Shown here in pieces: positions 45,589-56,029 of a stretch of DNA of 60,917 nt. Each line of letters starts with the position of its first letter. The stretch's first letter is position 1. The stretch is taken from the NCBI GenBank assembly GCA_017550285.1, contig JAFZPP010000024.1, positions 1 to 60,917 of the forward strand, written 5' to 3'. Position numbers and translations under genes: made by a program. Source of the stretch: Oscillospiraceae bacterium. Its GTDB lineage: Bacteria; Bacillota; Clostridia; Oscillospirales; Ruminococcaceae. Below the pieces are notes generated by a model, which made no database searches, had not been told where the DNA came from, and saw only the letters and a program-made list of their open reading frames with translations.

Positions 45589-47556
45589 TTAGGCATTCGC
45601 AGCCTGCTCCGGCTGCTTGAGATCATTGATCTCATCGAATGTAACAGTGATCGGGGTAAAGGGCTTTCCGTCGCCCTCGTAGCAGCGCGAGAAGATCTCG
45701 TAGAATTCCAGACGCAGCACCTGAATGCCGACGATCAGACCCTCGAGACACATGACAAACAGGTTGCCGATGATGATCGTGAGAATGGATTTGTGATCCT
45801 TGCCGATCATCTCGGAGAGCAGCATGACAACGCTCATCAGACCTGCATGCGAAAAGACAAAGCCGCCGATACGGATAAAGGAAAGCGTATTGGTCGCGTA
45901 GCCGAGCAGGAATTCAAAGCATTCAAAGAAATTCGATGCAATGAAATCGCCGATGCCGGGCATTTCGTAATGCTTATGCGACATCCAGTGACCGAGCGGC
46001 TCACGGAAGAACATCAGCAGCAGCGGAACCACGAGCAGAATCACCGTCACCGGCTTGCTGACAAGCTGTTTGCCGGTCACAATGCCGAGCACGACGAGCA
46101 GGAGTCCGGTGAAAAAGACCAGACCTGCAATGCCGTTGTTGCCGAATACCGCGTCCTCATAATTGCGGCGCCGCAGCTTGACGATAATATTGACGAGAAT
46201 TGAGATGATAACGAGCGCTGCGCCGATGCCGACCGCGCCGAAGATAATGACATTCGTATTCTCCATTGCCTTGAGCGGCAGGAACGGGATGCCGGTCTTT
46301 TCCCAGAACGGATCGAGCGCTTCCTCGAAGCCGAAGACCGAGCCGTAGAGCGCGCCGAATACGGCACTGGATACGCCGATGCGCGCCATGATCGCGCCGA
46401 GCTCAAAGTTCTTTTTCTTATGCAGGAAGGCACCGATCAGCGCGAGCAGGAGACCCTGTCCGAGATCGCCGAACATGATGCCGAAGATCAGCGTATAGGT
46501 GATTGCAACGAAGGTCGTCGGATTGTAGCCGTTATAATTCGGCAGACCGTACATCTCGACGAACATCGAGAACGGCTTTGTAAACCAGCCGTTTTTCAGG
46601 CGGACCGGCGGCTGCACCTTGGAGTCGGTCCACGGCGCTTCGTAGGTCACGCTCAGCTCCGGTACCTTGCCGATGCACTTTTTGAAGCTGTCCCTCTCGG
46701 AAACCGGCACATAGCCCATGAGACTGAATTTATCCTGCGTAATGATACATTGTCCGCGCAGCTTCCAGACCTCACTCTGATACTTTGCGGTCTGATACAT
46801 TTTGCCGAGCTGCTCCGATTCGGTCTGATAGATTTCGGATTCCTGCTTTTCGAGCTCTGCGAGGGCGGCTTTTTTCTCGGTCAGCTTGATCTGCATTTCC
46901 CCGAGTGCCTCCTCCGGCGTACCGGAAATATCCTGCGGCAGCTCATATCGCTCAAAGAGCAGCCCCTTCATGATCGCATCGACGGAAAGGATGCGTTCTT
47001 TTGTGGCGAAGTAGAAGCCCCAGACATAATCGTGCGCGGAATGATATGCCTGAAAAATGAAGCCCTCATCGCTGTAGAAATCGAGCTTCTGCACATTTTC
47101 CTCCGGCATTCTGCCGAAGCGGTAGAGGATGTGCTTGCATTTGGTCAGTTCACCGAGATCCAGCTCGGAGCCGGTGAGATTTTTCAGGTGGATCGCAGCG
47201 CTTTCATAATCGGCGATCTGCTTGCGCGTTTTTGTCAGACGCTCGCGCACGGTCTTGAGCTTGCCGGAGATCCGTTCGGTTTCCGAGAGGATGTATTCCG
47301 GCGTAAAGGCTGCCGTGTCAATTTCGGTCTCCGCACCGAGCGGCACCTGCCGCAGATCAAATTCCATAAGAGCACGCAGCGGTTCTGCATAGGGATTCTG
47401 ATCGGCGTGGCTGCCGCCGGAATCCTCTGTGCTGCCGAGCAGCTTGGATGCATTCTCAATATGGAAGACCTTGCTTTGCAGGCAGGCGACAATGGCATCG
47501 TTCAGACTTGGAACCGCGCCTGCAATACTGACGAGTTCCAGCTTTTCAATGGACAA
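45589..47556 (-). CDS. atpI: V-type ATP synthase subunit I
   Basis: The protein has 655 residues. The N-terminal half is soluble and rich in coiled coil (residues about 70-280). The C-terminal half has about seven membrane helices (TYTLIFGIMFGDLGQGLLLA; ATNTLSFIRIGGFVFSHAGL). It is the stator that forms the ion path against the K ring. Confidence 0.96.
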   Translation of the reverse strand: MSIEKLELVSIAGAVPSLNDAIVACLQSKVFHIENASKLLGSTEDSGGSHADQNPYAEPLRALMEFDLRQVPLGAETEIDTAAFTPEYILSETERISGKLKTVRERLTKTRKQIADYESAAIHLKNLTGSELDLGELTKCKHILYRFGRMPEENVQKLDFYSDEGFIFQAYHSAHDYVWGFYFATKERILSVDAIMKGLLFERYELPQDISGTPEEALGEMQIKLTEKKAALAELEKQESEIYQTESEQLGKMYQTAKYQSEVWKLRGQCIITQDKFSLMGYVPVSERDSFKKCIGKVPELSVTYEAPWTDSKVQPPVRLKNGWFTKPFSMFVEMYGLPNYNGYNPTTFVAITYTLIFGIMFGDLGQGLLLALIGAFLHKKKNFELGAIMARIGVSSAVFGALYGSVFGFEEALDPFWEKTGIPFLPLKAMENTNVIIFGAVGIGAALVIISILVNIIVKLRRRNYEDAVFGNNGIAGLVFFTGLLLVVLGIVTGKQLVSKPVTVILLVVPLLLMFFREPLGHWMSHKHYEMPGIGDFIASNFFECFEFLLGYATNTLSFIRIGGFVFSHAGLMSVVMLLSEMIGKDHKSILTIIIGNLFVMCLEGLIVGIQVLRLEFYEIFSRCYEGDGKPFTPITVTFDEINDLKQPEQAANA

Positions 47557-47605
47557 GATAACACCTCCTGAAGGGAATATGCAGCATAGGAATGATGCGC
47601 GCCGC

Positions 47606-48658
47606 TTACTCCTCCGTGATTAAAAGAGATTGCAGATACGATACGGATTTGCCGTACCGGATACCTTCTATAATGGCAATGAGATTATTGACCTCGATAT
47701 GATAAAGCACATGCACCGCATAGAGACTGACGGCGGCATGACCGGAAAAATGCAGCGATGCCCGTGCCGTCTGCCAGCGCAGCGTCTGGAATGCATGCTC
47801 GAGCTGCACCGCCTCCGGCGCTTCGGTGAGATTCCAGTTCATCATTCTGCCATAGCGCGTGGTTTTGAGCACCTCGATGAATGCCGCGATATCCGGTGCG
47901 GCATAAAGCTGCTCGCAAATGCGCTTGGGGAGTCTGCCCTGAATCGGCAGCATCATGCTGCGCAGCGTATCCTCATCCGCATGAAACACACACTTTAAGC
48001 GGTAGGCATTGATCAGATTGATCAGATCGACCTGTTCACCGATCAGCTTGTGCAGCGCTTCAAGATCGGTGCCTTTGACGGTTTTCTCTGCTTCTTGCAG
48101 CGTCCGTTCCAGATAGCAGGCGCGCAGCGCGATTTCCAGCGCGGTATAATTCCGTTCACCGCCGTATTTTGCGAGATGCTTTTTCATGACGGCGGCATAG
48201 GGTGTACCGGCGAGCGCCGCAATGACCTCCTCGGGGGTTTCGGCGCGCGCGAGCTTCTCCTGCGAAAAGCCGAGATACGGACCGACCCATGCATCCATTG
48301 CGGAGATATACGCCTGCGGGCCGCTCGGCATGAGCTGGATTTTCTTCACAAGCTCACGGATTTCATAATCATAAATGAAAAAGCGGAAAAACGGCGTATC
48401 CTGCAAATGCTCCAGACGGCAGAACCGCAGGCACTGCATAAACAGATTGCGCTTGAGCAGCATTTCGAGATAGCCGCGGTGCGTGTAGGCAGGCTCCAGG
48501 TCCGCGAGCAGCTCACGGTAGCCGTCGGTTTCCTTTAAGTAGGAGACAATCTCCGCGACCGAATGCAGATTCATCAGATCGCGGTAATCCGGCGCACGCA
48601 GCCTGTGACCGTAGGCGGTGCGGATTGCAGCCGCCGTTGCATGATATTGATTCGGCAT
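47606..48658 (-). CDS. atpC: V-type ATP synthase subunit C
   Basis: The protein has 350 residues, all helical, with YLKETDGYRELL and the late EVNNLIAIIEGIRYG that mark the V/A-type C (AC39) family. It forms the socket between the central stalk and the K ring. Confidence 0.93.
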   Translation of the reverse strand: MPNQYHATAAAIRTAYGHRLRAPDYRDLMNLHSVAEIVSYLKETDGYRELLADLEPAYTHRGYLEMLLKRNLFMQCLRFCRLEHLQDTPFFRFFIYDYEIRELVKKIQLMPSGPQAYISAMDAWVGPYLGFSQEKLARAETPEEVIAALAGTPYAAVMKKHLAKYGGERNYTALEIALRACYLERTLQEAEKTVKGTDLEALHKLIGEQVDLINLINAYRLKCVFHADEDTLRSMMLPIQGRLPKRICEQLYAAPDIAAFIEVLKTTRYGRMMNWNLTEAPEAVQLEHAFQTLRWQTARASLHFSGHAAVSLYAVHVLYHIEVNNLIAIIEGIRYGKSVSYLQSLLITEE

Positions 48659-48663
48659 CGGTA

Positions 48664-48984
48664 TTACGCCTCCGCTTCATGCAGTGTCTCGGAAAAGAGC
48701 GCTTCCAGCAGGGCATCGTGTTCCTTTGCAAACTGCGCCGACATTTCCTCTGCCCTTCGGTCAAAGCCGCCGCGCAGTGCGGCAATTTTCTGCTCGCATT
48801 CGGAGCGTGTCTGCTCCTCCAGCTCGGTGATGCTGTCTCTGGTCTGATGCTTCTGCGCCTGTTTCATGGCAGAAGCCTGCTTTCTGGCATCCTCGATCTG
48901 CTTGCGGCATTGCAGCCGGGCGGCGCTGAGGCGCTCCTCGGTTGCGGCATCCAGTTCCAGAATTTTCCGGATTGTCTGATCCAT
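48664..48984 (-). CDS. V-type ATP synthase subunit H/G (peripheral stalk)
   Basis: The protein has 106 residues, predicted to be one long coiled coil (QCRKQIEDARKQASAMKQAQ). Position as first gene of the operon and length fit the G/H stator subunit that pairs with E. GAAAGGAG precedes the ATG. Confidence 0.82.
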   Translation of the reverse strand: MDQTIRKILELDAATEERLSAARLQCRKQIEDARKQASAMKQAQKHQTRDSITELEEQTRSECEQKIAALRGGFDRRAEEMSAQFAKEHDALLEALFSETLHEAEA

Positions 48985-49011
48985 TGATACCGCTCCTTTC
49001 TATATTGTGTG

Positions 49012-49059
49012 GATTTTTGTGCAAGATTACGAATTATCCGGCAATGATGCACAAAAATC
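49012..49059 (-). promoter_or_regulatory. Hairpin in V-ATPase leader
   Basis: GATTTTTGTGC (49049-49059 on the minus strand) can pair over 11 bp with GCACAAAAATC (49012-49022), ending about 15 bases before the ribosome site of the first V-ATPase gene. No T run follows, so any effect would be on translation or stability. Confidence 0.4.
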
Positions 49060-49155
49060 GGCTGAAATCCGGGGGACAGAAATCGGTTTGTACGGATATT
49101 TTGACGAAAACTTCGGAATCCTGCACAAACGCGAACTTCTGAAACACTCAGAAAT

Positions 49156-49184
49156 ATTATACTCCAATTCATATGAAAAGTCAA
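49156..49184 (-). promoter_or_regulatory. Promoter of the V-ATPase operon
   Basis: TTGACT (49179-49184), a 17-base spacer and TATAAT (49156-49161), giving a leader of about 165 bases. Confidence 0.83.
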
Positions 49185-49323
49185 TAGCAAACAGAACATT
49201 TCACGCAGTACAAAACAGAGCATTTGAAAAGGAGAAATCGCTGCTTTTCAGAAAAAAGCGGCGAAGTCTGCCCCCCTTTCTTCCGGATATGTTCATTCTC
49301 ACACGCCTGTCACATGCAGCCCA

Positions 49324-49352
49324 TTGCTTTTTCTGAAAGATTGTGGTATAAT
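49324..49352 (+). promoter_or_regulatory. Promoter of the M50 protease-scpA genes
   Basis: TTGCTT (49324-49329), a 17-base spacer and TATAAT (49347-49352). Confidence 0.68.
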
Positions 49353-49394
49353 ACTATTTGAAGATTCCGCAGACATTACGGAAGGAGATTTGAT

Positions 49395-50105
49395 ATGTCA
49401 CTGTTCGGAAATATCTCACAGACGCAGCTCATGGGCTATCTGGTCCGTCTGTTTATTATTTTTATGATTCTGCCGATTCACGAATTTGCCCACGCATGGA
49501 CTGCGCACAAGCTCGGCGACGACACTGCCAAGTATCAGGGGCGCTTGACGCTCAACCCGATCGCCCACATCGACCCGATCGGCGCGATCTGCCTGCTGAT
49601 CGGCGGCTTCGGCTGGGCAAAGCCCGTCCCGATTGATCCCTCGCGCTTCTCGCGCAAGCATTCTGTCCGTTTCGGCGTTGCAATTACGGCGCTGGCGGGT
49701 CCCGTCAGCAATCTGATCGTCGCCTTCCTCGGTACAGTCGGAATGCGCTTCTATGAATGTACGAAGTTTTATCAGAGCTACTGGGAGGACTATGCTGCCG
49801 GTGAAACAATCAGCAGTGCGCCGCTCCTGATCAGCACAATGTTCTATGCATTCATCACAATCAATATCGGACTTGCGGTGTTTAATCTGATTCCGGTTCC
49901 GCCGCTCGACGGTTCCAAGATTCTCGGCTATTTCACCAGTGCAAAGGTTGACCGCTGGTTTATTCAGAATGAACAGATCGTCCGCATTGTATTTCTGATC
50001 ATACTGGTCAGTCCGGTTCTGCAAACGCCGCTCAACTTTATCGAGAACTGTATTCTGACGCTGTTCACATTCCTGACAGACTGGATTCCGGCGATTATGG
50101 GTTGA
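49395..50105 (+). CDS. Site-2 protease family protein (M50 membrane metalloprotease)
   Basis: The protein has 236 residues with about five membrane helices. The zinc motif HEFAH is in helix 1-2 (ILPIHEFAHAW), and the third ligand is in NLIPVPPLDGSK. This is the short rhomboid-like M50B form without a PDZ domain. It probably cuts membrane-embedded substrates, which are unknown. It is cotranscribed with scpA, which starts 4 bases after its stop. Confidence 0.92.
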   Translation: MSLFGNISQTQLMGYLVRLFIIFMILPIHEFAHAWTAHKLGDDTAKYQGRLTLNPIAHIDPIGAICLLIGGFGWAKPVPIDPSRFSRKHSVRFGVAITALAGPVSNLIVAFLGTVGMRFYECTKFYQSYWEDYAAGETISSAPLLISTMFYAFITINIGLAVFNLIPVPPLDGSKILGYFTSAKVDRWFIQNEQIVRIVFLIILVSPVLQTPLNFIENCILTLFTFLTDWIPAIMG

Positions 50106-50109
50106 TTGT

Positions 50110-50889
50110 ATGCCGGAGTTATCATTTCATCTGCCCGTCTTTGACGGACCCATGGATTTGCTGCTGCACCTGATTGCAAAGCATAAGCTGAATATCCATG
50201 ATATCGAAATATCCGTCCTGCTGGAACAGTATCTGCTGTATATGCAGCAGTGCGCCGAGCAGGATTATGAGCTCGCAGGCGAATTTCTGACCATGGCAGC
50301 GAAGCTGATCTGGATGAAGACAGCCGCGCTTCTGCCGCAGCAGGAGGAAGCCGAGGCTGTCAAGAAGGAGCTCGAAGGCGCGCTGATTGAATATTCCCTC
50401 TGTAAGATCGCCGCGGGCAATCTGCGTGATCTGTATCTCGGGGATGTCCTGTTCGTGCGCAAGCCCGTGCAGCTGCCCGTCGATATGACCTACCGGCGAA
50501 CGCATGAGCCGGAGCTGCTGCTGACGGTCTATCAGAATATGGGACTGCGCCGGATGCCGCAGGGTCACTCGGAGAGCAATGTCGGCGAGAAGATTCACGC
50601 CGTTGTCCAGATGCATCATCAGGTGACGAGCGTCGCCTCAAAGGTTGTGTTTCTGCTGCGGCAGTTCTTTACGAAGGAGACCGTCCGCCTGAACGACCTC
50701 TTTGACGGTCTGACGAAACCGACTGACCGTGTCGCACTGTTCCTTGCGGTTCTGGAGCTGACGAAAGCCGGCAGAACCTGTATCAGCGAGGACGGCACCG
50801 AGATTTTCATGAAGCGCCGCAATGACCTCCTGACCGGCAAGCGTCAGCGCCGCATGGAGGAGCCGGAAACATCTCCGGCGGAGGCGTAA
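50110..50889 (+). CDS. scpA: Segregation and condensation protein A
   Basis: The protein has 259 residues. The N-terminal FDGPMDLLLHLI and the helical body (AAKLIWMKTAALLP) are typical of ScpA, the kleisin that bridges SMC heads during chromosome segregation. The usual partner gene scpB is not downstream; instead there is a terminator and a hairpin-rich element. Confidence 0.94.
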   Translation: MPELSFHLPVFDGPMDLLLHLIAKHKLNIHDIEISVLLEQYLLYMQQCAEQDYELAGEFLTMAAKLIWMKTAALLPQQEEAEAVKKELEGALIEYSLCKIAAGNLRDLYLGDVLFVRKPVQLPVDMTYRRTHEPELLLTVYQNMGLRRMPQGHSESNVGEKIHAVVQMHHQVTSVASKVVFLLRQFFTKETVRLNDLFDGLTKPTDRVALFLAVLELTKAGRTCISEDGTEIFMKRRNDLLTGKRQRRMEEPETSPAEA

Positions 50890-50945
50890 TAAGGATTCCC
50901 ATACAGCACAGCCCCGTCAAAATCCATTTGATACTACAACAAAAG

Positions 50946-50991
50946 AAAGCCGCTCAATTTCGCGCAGCAGCGCAGATTGAGCGGCTTTTAT
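50946..50991 (+). terminator. Terminator of scpA
   Basis: A 13-bp perfect stem (50946-50958 with 50976-50988), ending in TTTT. Confidence 0.83.
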
Positions 50992-51012
50992 CGGCAGCTT
51001 TGTGCGATAACA

Positions 51013-51227
51013 GAATTTGTCGGGGCGGTCGGGGGACATTGTGGGGACGCTGTCCCCACAACCCTGCCTAGGGGATACTATCCCCTAGGAACCCCGCTGC
51101 TGCTCCGTACCAGCCCCATTAAGGGGCTGATGCGGAGCAGAAATGGGATTCTCAAGGGACAGTGTCCCTTGAGCGGGAGTCTGAGGGCAGAGCCCTCAGA
51201 ACATCTCTCAATCATCCCGACAAATTC
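51013..51227. mobile_element. Compact element of five consecutive hairpins with inverted ends
   Basis: GAATTTGTCGGG (51013-51024) and its complement CCCGACAAATTC (51216-51227) bound a segment of about 215 bp. It is almost wholly made of palindromes: 51040-51060, 51067-51089, 51100-51140, 51151-51173 and 51180-51200. There is no credible gene. It looks like a MITE/REP-type repeat; a copy-number search of the genome would confirm. Confidence 0.65.
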
Positions 51228-51246
51228 CGATTTATCATCGCAATCA

Positions 51247-51285
51247 TAAAAATCCGCGAAGCCTGTCAGTCAGACTTCGCGGATT
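51247..51285 (-). terminator. Terminator of ftsH
   Basis: AATCCGCGAAG (51275-51285 on the minus strand) pairs with CTTCGCGGATT (51251-51261) and is followed by TTTT. Confidence 0.82.
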
Positions 51286-51304
51286 CTTTTCATTCAAACG
51301 GGAT

Positions 51305-53284
51305 TCAGGATTCAGATTCGTTCTGTGCAGTCTCAGCATCTGCGGATTCCGTATCCTGTGCCGCCTCTGCTTCTGCCGGAGCATCCTCTGTCTCCTCGGT
51401 CTGCGGCTTCTTGGCAGCCTCCTCCGCTCTGCGGCTCTCGACTGTCAGTTCCCCGCGCATGATTTGCAGGAACTCCTGCTCATTGACCTTTTCATATTCC
51501 AGCAGGAAATTCGCAAGTGCATCGAGCTGTTCGCGGTTCTCGCTCAGGATGACGAGTGCGCGCTCATACGCCTCCTCGACGATCCGGCGCACCTCAGTAT
51601 CAATCCGAGCTGCGACTTCCTCGGAATAATCACGGACATGACCGTAATCTCTGCCGATGAACACTTCATCGCTGTCCGAGCCGTAAGCGACCGGACCGAG
51701 CTCATCGGAAAGACCCCAGCGCGTCACCATGTTCTTTGCGAGCTTGGTCGCGCGCTCGATATCATTGGAAGCGCCCGTGCAGATATCCTCGAGCGCGGTC
51801 TTTTCACCGGCTCTGCCGCCCATCATCATGACAATGGTTTCGAGCAGCTTCGTGCGGCTCATGTGGTTATCCTCGGTATCCGGACGGGTCCAAGTCATAC
51901 CGGCAGCCATGCCGCGCGGCACAACGCTGACCTGCTGGACACGATCCTGCGTTTCGAGGTGATATGCGGTAACAGCGTGACCTGCCTCATGGAAGGCGGT
52001 AATGCGCTTGTCACGCGGCGTCGGGATATGCGATTTCTTCTCCGGACCGGAGATGACCTTCATCGTTGCCTCGTCAATATCCGCAGAAGTGATTGCCTTG
52101 CGGTTTGCTCTTGCGGCAAGGATTGCGGCTTCATTCAGCAGATTCTCGAGGTCTGCACCGGTAAAGCCCTGCGTATCCTTCGCAAGATCATGGAAATCAA
52201 CATCGGGACCGATCGGCTTCTTGCCCTTGTGAACCTTGAGAATCTCCTCTCTGCCCTTGACATCCGGATAGTTGACCGTAATCTGCCGGTCAAATCTGCC
52301 CGGACGCAGCAGCGCCGGATCGAGAATATCGCGGCGGTTTGTTGCCGCAATGACGATGACGCTTTCCTTATCGGTAAAGCCGTCCATTTCAACGAGGAGC
52401 TGGTTCAGCGTCTGCTCACGTTCATCATGACCGCCGCCGAGACCGGAGCCTCTGTGACGGCCGACCGCGTCGATCTCGTCGATGAAAACAATCGAAGGCG
52501 CATGCTTTTTCGCCTGCTCGAACAGGTCGCGCACACGGCTTGCACCGACACCGACGAACATCTCGACGAAATCGGAGCCGGAGATCGGGAAGAACGGTAC
52601 ACCTGCCTCACCGGCAACTGCTCTTGCAAGCAGCGTTTTACCGGTTCCGGGAGGACCGAGCAGCAGCACGCCGCGCGGGATTCTTGCGCCGATATCGTCA
52701 TACTTCTTCGGATTCTTGAGGAAGTCCACGATTTCAGCCATTTCCGCCTTTTCCTCATCGGCGCCCGCAACATCGGCGAAGGTCGCCTTTTTCGCGGAGC
52801 CCGTGGCAGCCTTGATATTCGCTCTGCCGAAGGAATTGATCTTTCCGCCGCCGTTCGCCTGCCGGAACATCACGACGAACAGTACAATCGCCATGATCAT
52901 CAGCAGCGCCGTCGGCACGACCGTCAGCATCCACGAATTATCCGTGATCTTGAAATAATCCTGTGTCAGCTCATTGCCCTTATGCTTTGCGTTGTATTCC
53001 GTGCGGTAGTCTGCAATATCCTCGAGGAACAGCTTTACATTCGGAACCTCGTAGGTATGCTGCTTCTCCTCACCCTCAAGCGTATATTTCAGCTCTCCGG
53101 TACCGAGGTCAAGTGTGTAATCCGTCACCTTGTACTCGTCAAAATACGCAAGGATATCCGAATACTTTGTCATGTGCTGGTTGCCGGACATCGAGGAAAG
53201 CAGTACCCAGATCGCCACAATGAACACCAGCGCAATAAACACATACGTCAGCAAGCCATGATTTTTGCCCAAGTTTCGATTCAC
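51305..53284 (-). CDS. ftsH: ATP-dependent zinc metalloprotease FtsH
   Basis: The protein has 659 residues. Two membrane helices flank an extracytoplasmic loop (about 10-140). The AAA+ domain has [14 protein letters not shown] and the second region of homology [18 protein letters not shown]; the M41 zinc motif is HEAGH. A Glu/Ala/Thr-rich acidic tail ends the protein. It degrades misfolded or regulated membrane and cytosolic proteins. The listed start is GTG at 53284, but AAAGGAG directly abuts it; the TTG at 53272, 11 bases from that motif, may be the true start. It is the last gene of the cluster. Confidence 0.96.
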   Translation of the reverse strand: MNRNLGKNHGLLTYVFIALVFIVAIWVLLSSMSGNQHMTKYSDILAYFDEYKVTDYTLDLGTGELKYTLEGEEKQHTYEVPNVKLFLEDIADYRTEYNAKHKGNELTQDYFKITDNSWMLTVVPTALLMIMAIVLFVVMFRQANGGGKINSFGRANIKAATGSAKKATFADVAGADEEKAEMAEIVDFLKNPKKYDDIGARIPRGVLLLGPPGTGKTLLARAVAGEAGVPFFPISGSDFVEMFVGVGASRVRDLFEQAKKHAPSIVFIDEIDAVGRHRGSGLGGGHDEREQTLNQLLVEMDGFTDKESVIVIAATNRRDILDPALLRPGRFDRQITVNYPDVKGREEILKVHKGKKPIGPDVDFHDLAKDTQGFTGADLENLLNEAAILAARANRKAITSADIDEATMKVISGPEKKSHIPTPRDKRITAFHEAGHAVTAYHLETQDRVQQVSVVPRGMAAGMTWTRPDTEDNHMSRTKLLETIVMMMGGRAGEKTALEDICTGASNDIERATKLAKNMVTRWGLSDELGPVAYGSDSDEVFIGRDYGHVRDYSEEVAARIDTEVRRIVEEAYERALVILSENREQLDALANFLLEYEKVNEQEFLQIMRGELTVESRRAEEAAKKPQTEETEDAPAEAEAAQDTESADAETAQNESES

Positions 53285-53297
53285 TCCTTTGTTGTTG

Positions 53298-54650
53298 TCA
53301 GTTCTCAGCCGCCCTGATTTCTGTGATCAGGATGCGGCGGCTGTCTGCATCCGGTTTGACACGCGCCGCTGTACCGATCCGTTCGCACCAGATGCATCCC
53401 AGATCGTCATACAGAATATGGAGCGTTTCCCGCTCCGGCGCCGGCACAAGCGCCTGTATTTGCTTTTTGAGCAGCGTCCGGAAGCCTCTGCCCGGCAGGA
53501 TAATCTCATCCCGCGGACCGCACTGCCGGAAAACAGGCTGCCCCTTTATTCTATCAAAATCCAACGTCTTTTTTGTGTCTGCCGTGTGAAGATTCCGTGA
53601 TAATGATTCTGCATCGCAGCAGGTCACAAAACAGCGTTTTTCCGGAAAAATCCGGTTTTCGCCGAGCCGCATCGGGATCGGTTCGCCGAAATGCACATGC
53701 GTCTGCATATACAGAATGCCCCGATACACCCGCGCATAAACATCGCCGGAAAGATTTACGGTTCCGCTGCCGGCGCAAAGCGCTTCGTCCACGGCGCAGA
53801 GCATCTCATACGAAGGGTCGATATGCTGCGGCTTCGGCATCCGCTCCAGACGCTGCATATAAACGCGCATCCGAAGCGGCTTTGCGTATTGCAGCAGACC
53901 GTGAAAGCCGCCGCCGACCGGATCAAAGCACTGCCGGTAAACCTTTTCCGCTTTCTCCGAAAGATATGCTTCATCCTCTGTAAGGATTGCCGCGGTTCTT
54001 GCAATGGTTTGCAGCGCCGCCGGATTTTCCCGCAGCAGCAGCGGCATCAGTTCACTGCGGAGACGGTTCCGGCTGCTGTCCGGCAGAAAATTCGTGCTGT
54101 CCTCGACATAAGTCTCGCCGCATGCCTGCAAAAAGCTGAGAATATCGGATTTTTCGGCTTGCAGCAGCGGACGGATGATCCGCCCCGACCGCGGCAGAAT
54201 CCCGCGCAGCCCCTTCAAGCCGGTGCCGCGCAGCAGATGAAAGATTACAGTCTCCGCATTGTCTCCGGCATGATGCGCCGTTGCGATCTCGCCCTCGGGC
54301 GCCGCCTGTGCCAGTGCTTCATAGCGCAGATGACGCGCAGCGGTCTCCACGGAGAGCCGGTTTTCCCTTGCATATGCCGGAACATCGACATACACCGTCT
54401 GAAACGGAATGCCGTATTTTTCGCAGAGATTCTCACAGAATGCCGCATCGCGGTCTGCTTCTGCCCCGCGGATGCCGTGATGCACATGCACCGCGCGCAA
54501 ATCCACGCCGAGCTGTTCCCGAAGCTGCCATAGACAGAGCAGCAGCGCCGTACTGTCCGCGCCGCCCGAAAAGGCAACCGTACAGATTCCGGACTGCGGT
54601 CTGCCGGCACCCGAAAGCACTGTCTCATGCAGCGGAATCTGCGTACTCAT
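53298..54650 (-). CDS. tilS: tRNA(Ile)-lysidine synthase
   Basis: The protein has 450 residues. The PP-loop ATP-binding motif is VAFSGGADSTALL near residue 30. TilS-type central and C-terminal domains follow (CGPRDEIILPGRGFRTLLKK). It converts C34 of tRNA-Ile(CAU) to lysidine, an essential step for AUA decoding. Its ATG overlaps the dnaB stop (ATGA), and ftsH follows after 13 bases. The hpt gene often found between tilS and ftsH in Firmicutes is missing here. Confidence 0.95.
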   Translation of the reverse strand: MSTQIPLHETVLSGAGRPQSGICTVAFSGGADSTALLLCLWQLREQLGVDLRAVHVHHGIRGAEADRDAAFCENLCEKYGIPFQTVYVDVPAYARENRLSVETAARHLRYEALAQAAPEGEIATAHHAGDNAETVIFHLLRGTGLKGLRGILPRSGRIIRPLLQAEKSDILSFLQACGETYVEDSTNFLPDSSRNRLRSELMPLLLRENPAALQTIARTAAILTEDEAYLSEKAEKVYRQCFDPVGGGFHGLLQYAKPLRMRVYMQRLERMPKPQHIDPSYEMLCAVDEALCAGSGTVNLSGDVYARVYRGILYMQTHVHFGEPIPMRLGENRIFPEKRCFVTCCDAESLSRNLHTADTKKTLDFDRIKGQPVFRQCGPRDEIILPGRGFRTLLKKQIQALVPAPERETLHILYDDLGCIWCERIGTAARVKPDADSRRILITEIRAAEN

Positions 54651-56029
54651 GCGGGCGGAGCCTCACCCTGCTCCTTGGGCGAGAACCGCGTGAACTGCGG
54701 GTCCCAGATCATTTTGATTGTGCCGGTGCTGCCGTGACGGTTCTTTGCAACGATGCATTCAACCTCGACCGCGGCATCCGTTTTTTCCTTCTGATAATAG
54801 AAATCGTTGTAGAGGAACATGATGATATCGGCGTCCTGCTCAATCGAACCGGATTCACGCAGGTCGGACATCATCGGGCGCTTGTCGGTACGGCTCTCAA
54901 CGCCGCGGTTCAGCTGGGAAAGCAGCAGCACCGGAACATTGAGCTCCTTCGCCATCAGCTTAAGATTACGGGTAATATCCGAAATCACAAGCACGCGGTT
55001 ATCCGATTTCAGCGGCGCATCCATGAGCTGCAAATAGTCAATGACAACCATGCCGAGATTTTTCACTCTGCGGAGCTGCGCCTTCATCGCCGAGACCGTG
55101 ATGCCGGTCGCCTCGGAGAGCATGATATTCATGCGGCTGAGCACATCGGCGCTGCTTGCAATGCGGTTCCATTCTGCGGGCTCCATTCTGCCGGTACGCA
55201 GCTTATGCGCATTGACCAGCGCCTCCGTGGAAATCATACGCGAGGCAAGCTGCTCCAGACCCATTTCGAGCGAATAGATCGCAACGGTTCTGCCGGTTCT
55301 GCGCGTCACATTCGACGCAAGATTCAGCGCGAACGAGGTCTTGCCCATGCCCGGACGGGCTGCGAGAATCACAAGGTCGGAATTGTTCATGCCGCCCGTG
55401 ACCGCATCCAGCTCCGGATAGCCAGTCTTTGCACCGATATACTGCTCACGCTCCGGACCGGTGATCTTCCGCAGATAATCAAAGGTCGAAACCACAACAT
55501 CGCGCATCGGGACGAGCCCGTGGACATCTCTGCCCTGCCGGATGTCATAAATCTGCTGCTCTGCCGAATCCAGCAGCGTTTGCGCGGATTCCGAGCCGAC
55601 TGCGATCTCCCGCAAAAGTCCGCGCGCAACCGTCGCAAGCTGCCGTGCGCAGTAGCGTTCTGCAACAATCTTGCAATAGCTGACAATATTCTCCGCCGAA
55701 GGAACGCCCTCCATGAGATCGCGCAGATAATTTCTGCCTTCGCTCTCATTCTCAAAAACGCCCTCGCGGACTGCCTCATGCACGACAACGACCGGATCAA
55801 GCTGCTGATCCTGTCCGCCGCTCTGGAAGATCGAGAGCATCACATGGAACAGCATCTTATGCTGCTCCAGATGAAAATACTCCGGACGGATATGCTCAAG
55901 CGCAACGGAAAGCATTTCCGGATCGACTAGGATCGCGCCGAGCACCGCCTGCTCCGCTTCATCGCTGTAAGGCAGCGACTGCTCGGAGAATGCATCGGAA
56001 TATCCCGAATATCCGGCAGGATCAGCCAT
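54647..56029 (-). CDS. dnaB: Replicative DNA helicase
   Basis: The protein has about 460 residues. The N-terminal domain ([19 protein letters not shown]) is followed by the RecA-like motor with Walker [13 protein letters not shown], then [10 protein letters not shown] and [20 protein letters not shown]. It is the hexameric helicase at the replication fork. The ATG at 56029 (MADPAGYSG) overlaps the rplI stop by 8 bases and has GGAGG upstream; 26 extra residues in the open frame are rplI sequence read in another frame. Confidence 0.96.
   Translation of the reverse strand: MADPAGYSGYSDAFSEQSLPYSDEAEQAVLGAILVDPEMLSVALEHIRPEYFHLEQHKMLFHVMLSIFQSGGQDQQLDPVVVVHEAVREGVFENESEGRNYLRDLMEGVPSAENIVSYCKIVAERYCARQLATVARGLLREIAVGSESAQTLLDSAEQQIYDIRQGRDVHGLVPMRDVVVSTFDYLRKITGPEREQYIGAKTGYPELDAVTGGMNNSDLVILAARPGMGKTSFALNLASNVTRRTGRTVAIYSLEMGLEQLASRMISTEALVNAHKLRTGRMEPAEWNRIASSADVLSRMNIMLSEATGITVSAMKAQLRRVKNLGMVVIDYLQLMDAPLKSDNRVLVISDITRNLKLMAKELNVPVLLLSQLNRGVESRTDKRPMMSDLRESGSIEQDADIIMFLYNDFYYQKEKTDAAVEVECIVAKNRHGSTGTIKMIWDPQFTRFSPKEQGEAPPA

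Noticed and set aside
50977-51249. 90-codon ORF spanning the hairpin element after scpA
   Set aside because: It reads straight through five palindromes and both inverted ends; the protein is a by-product of the repeat.
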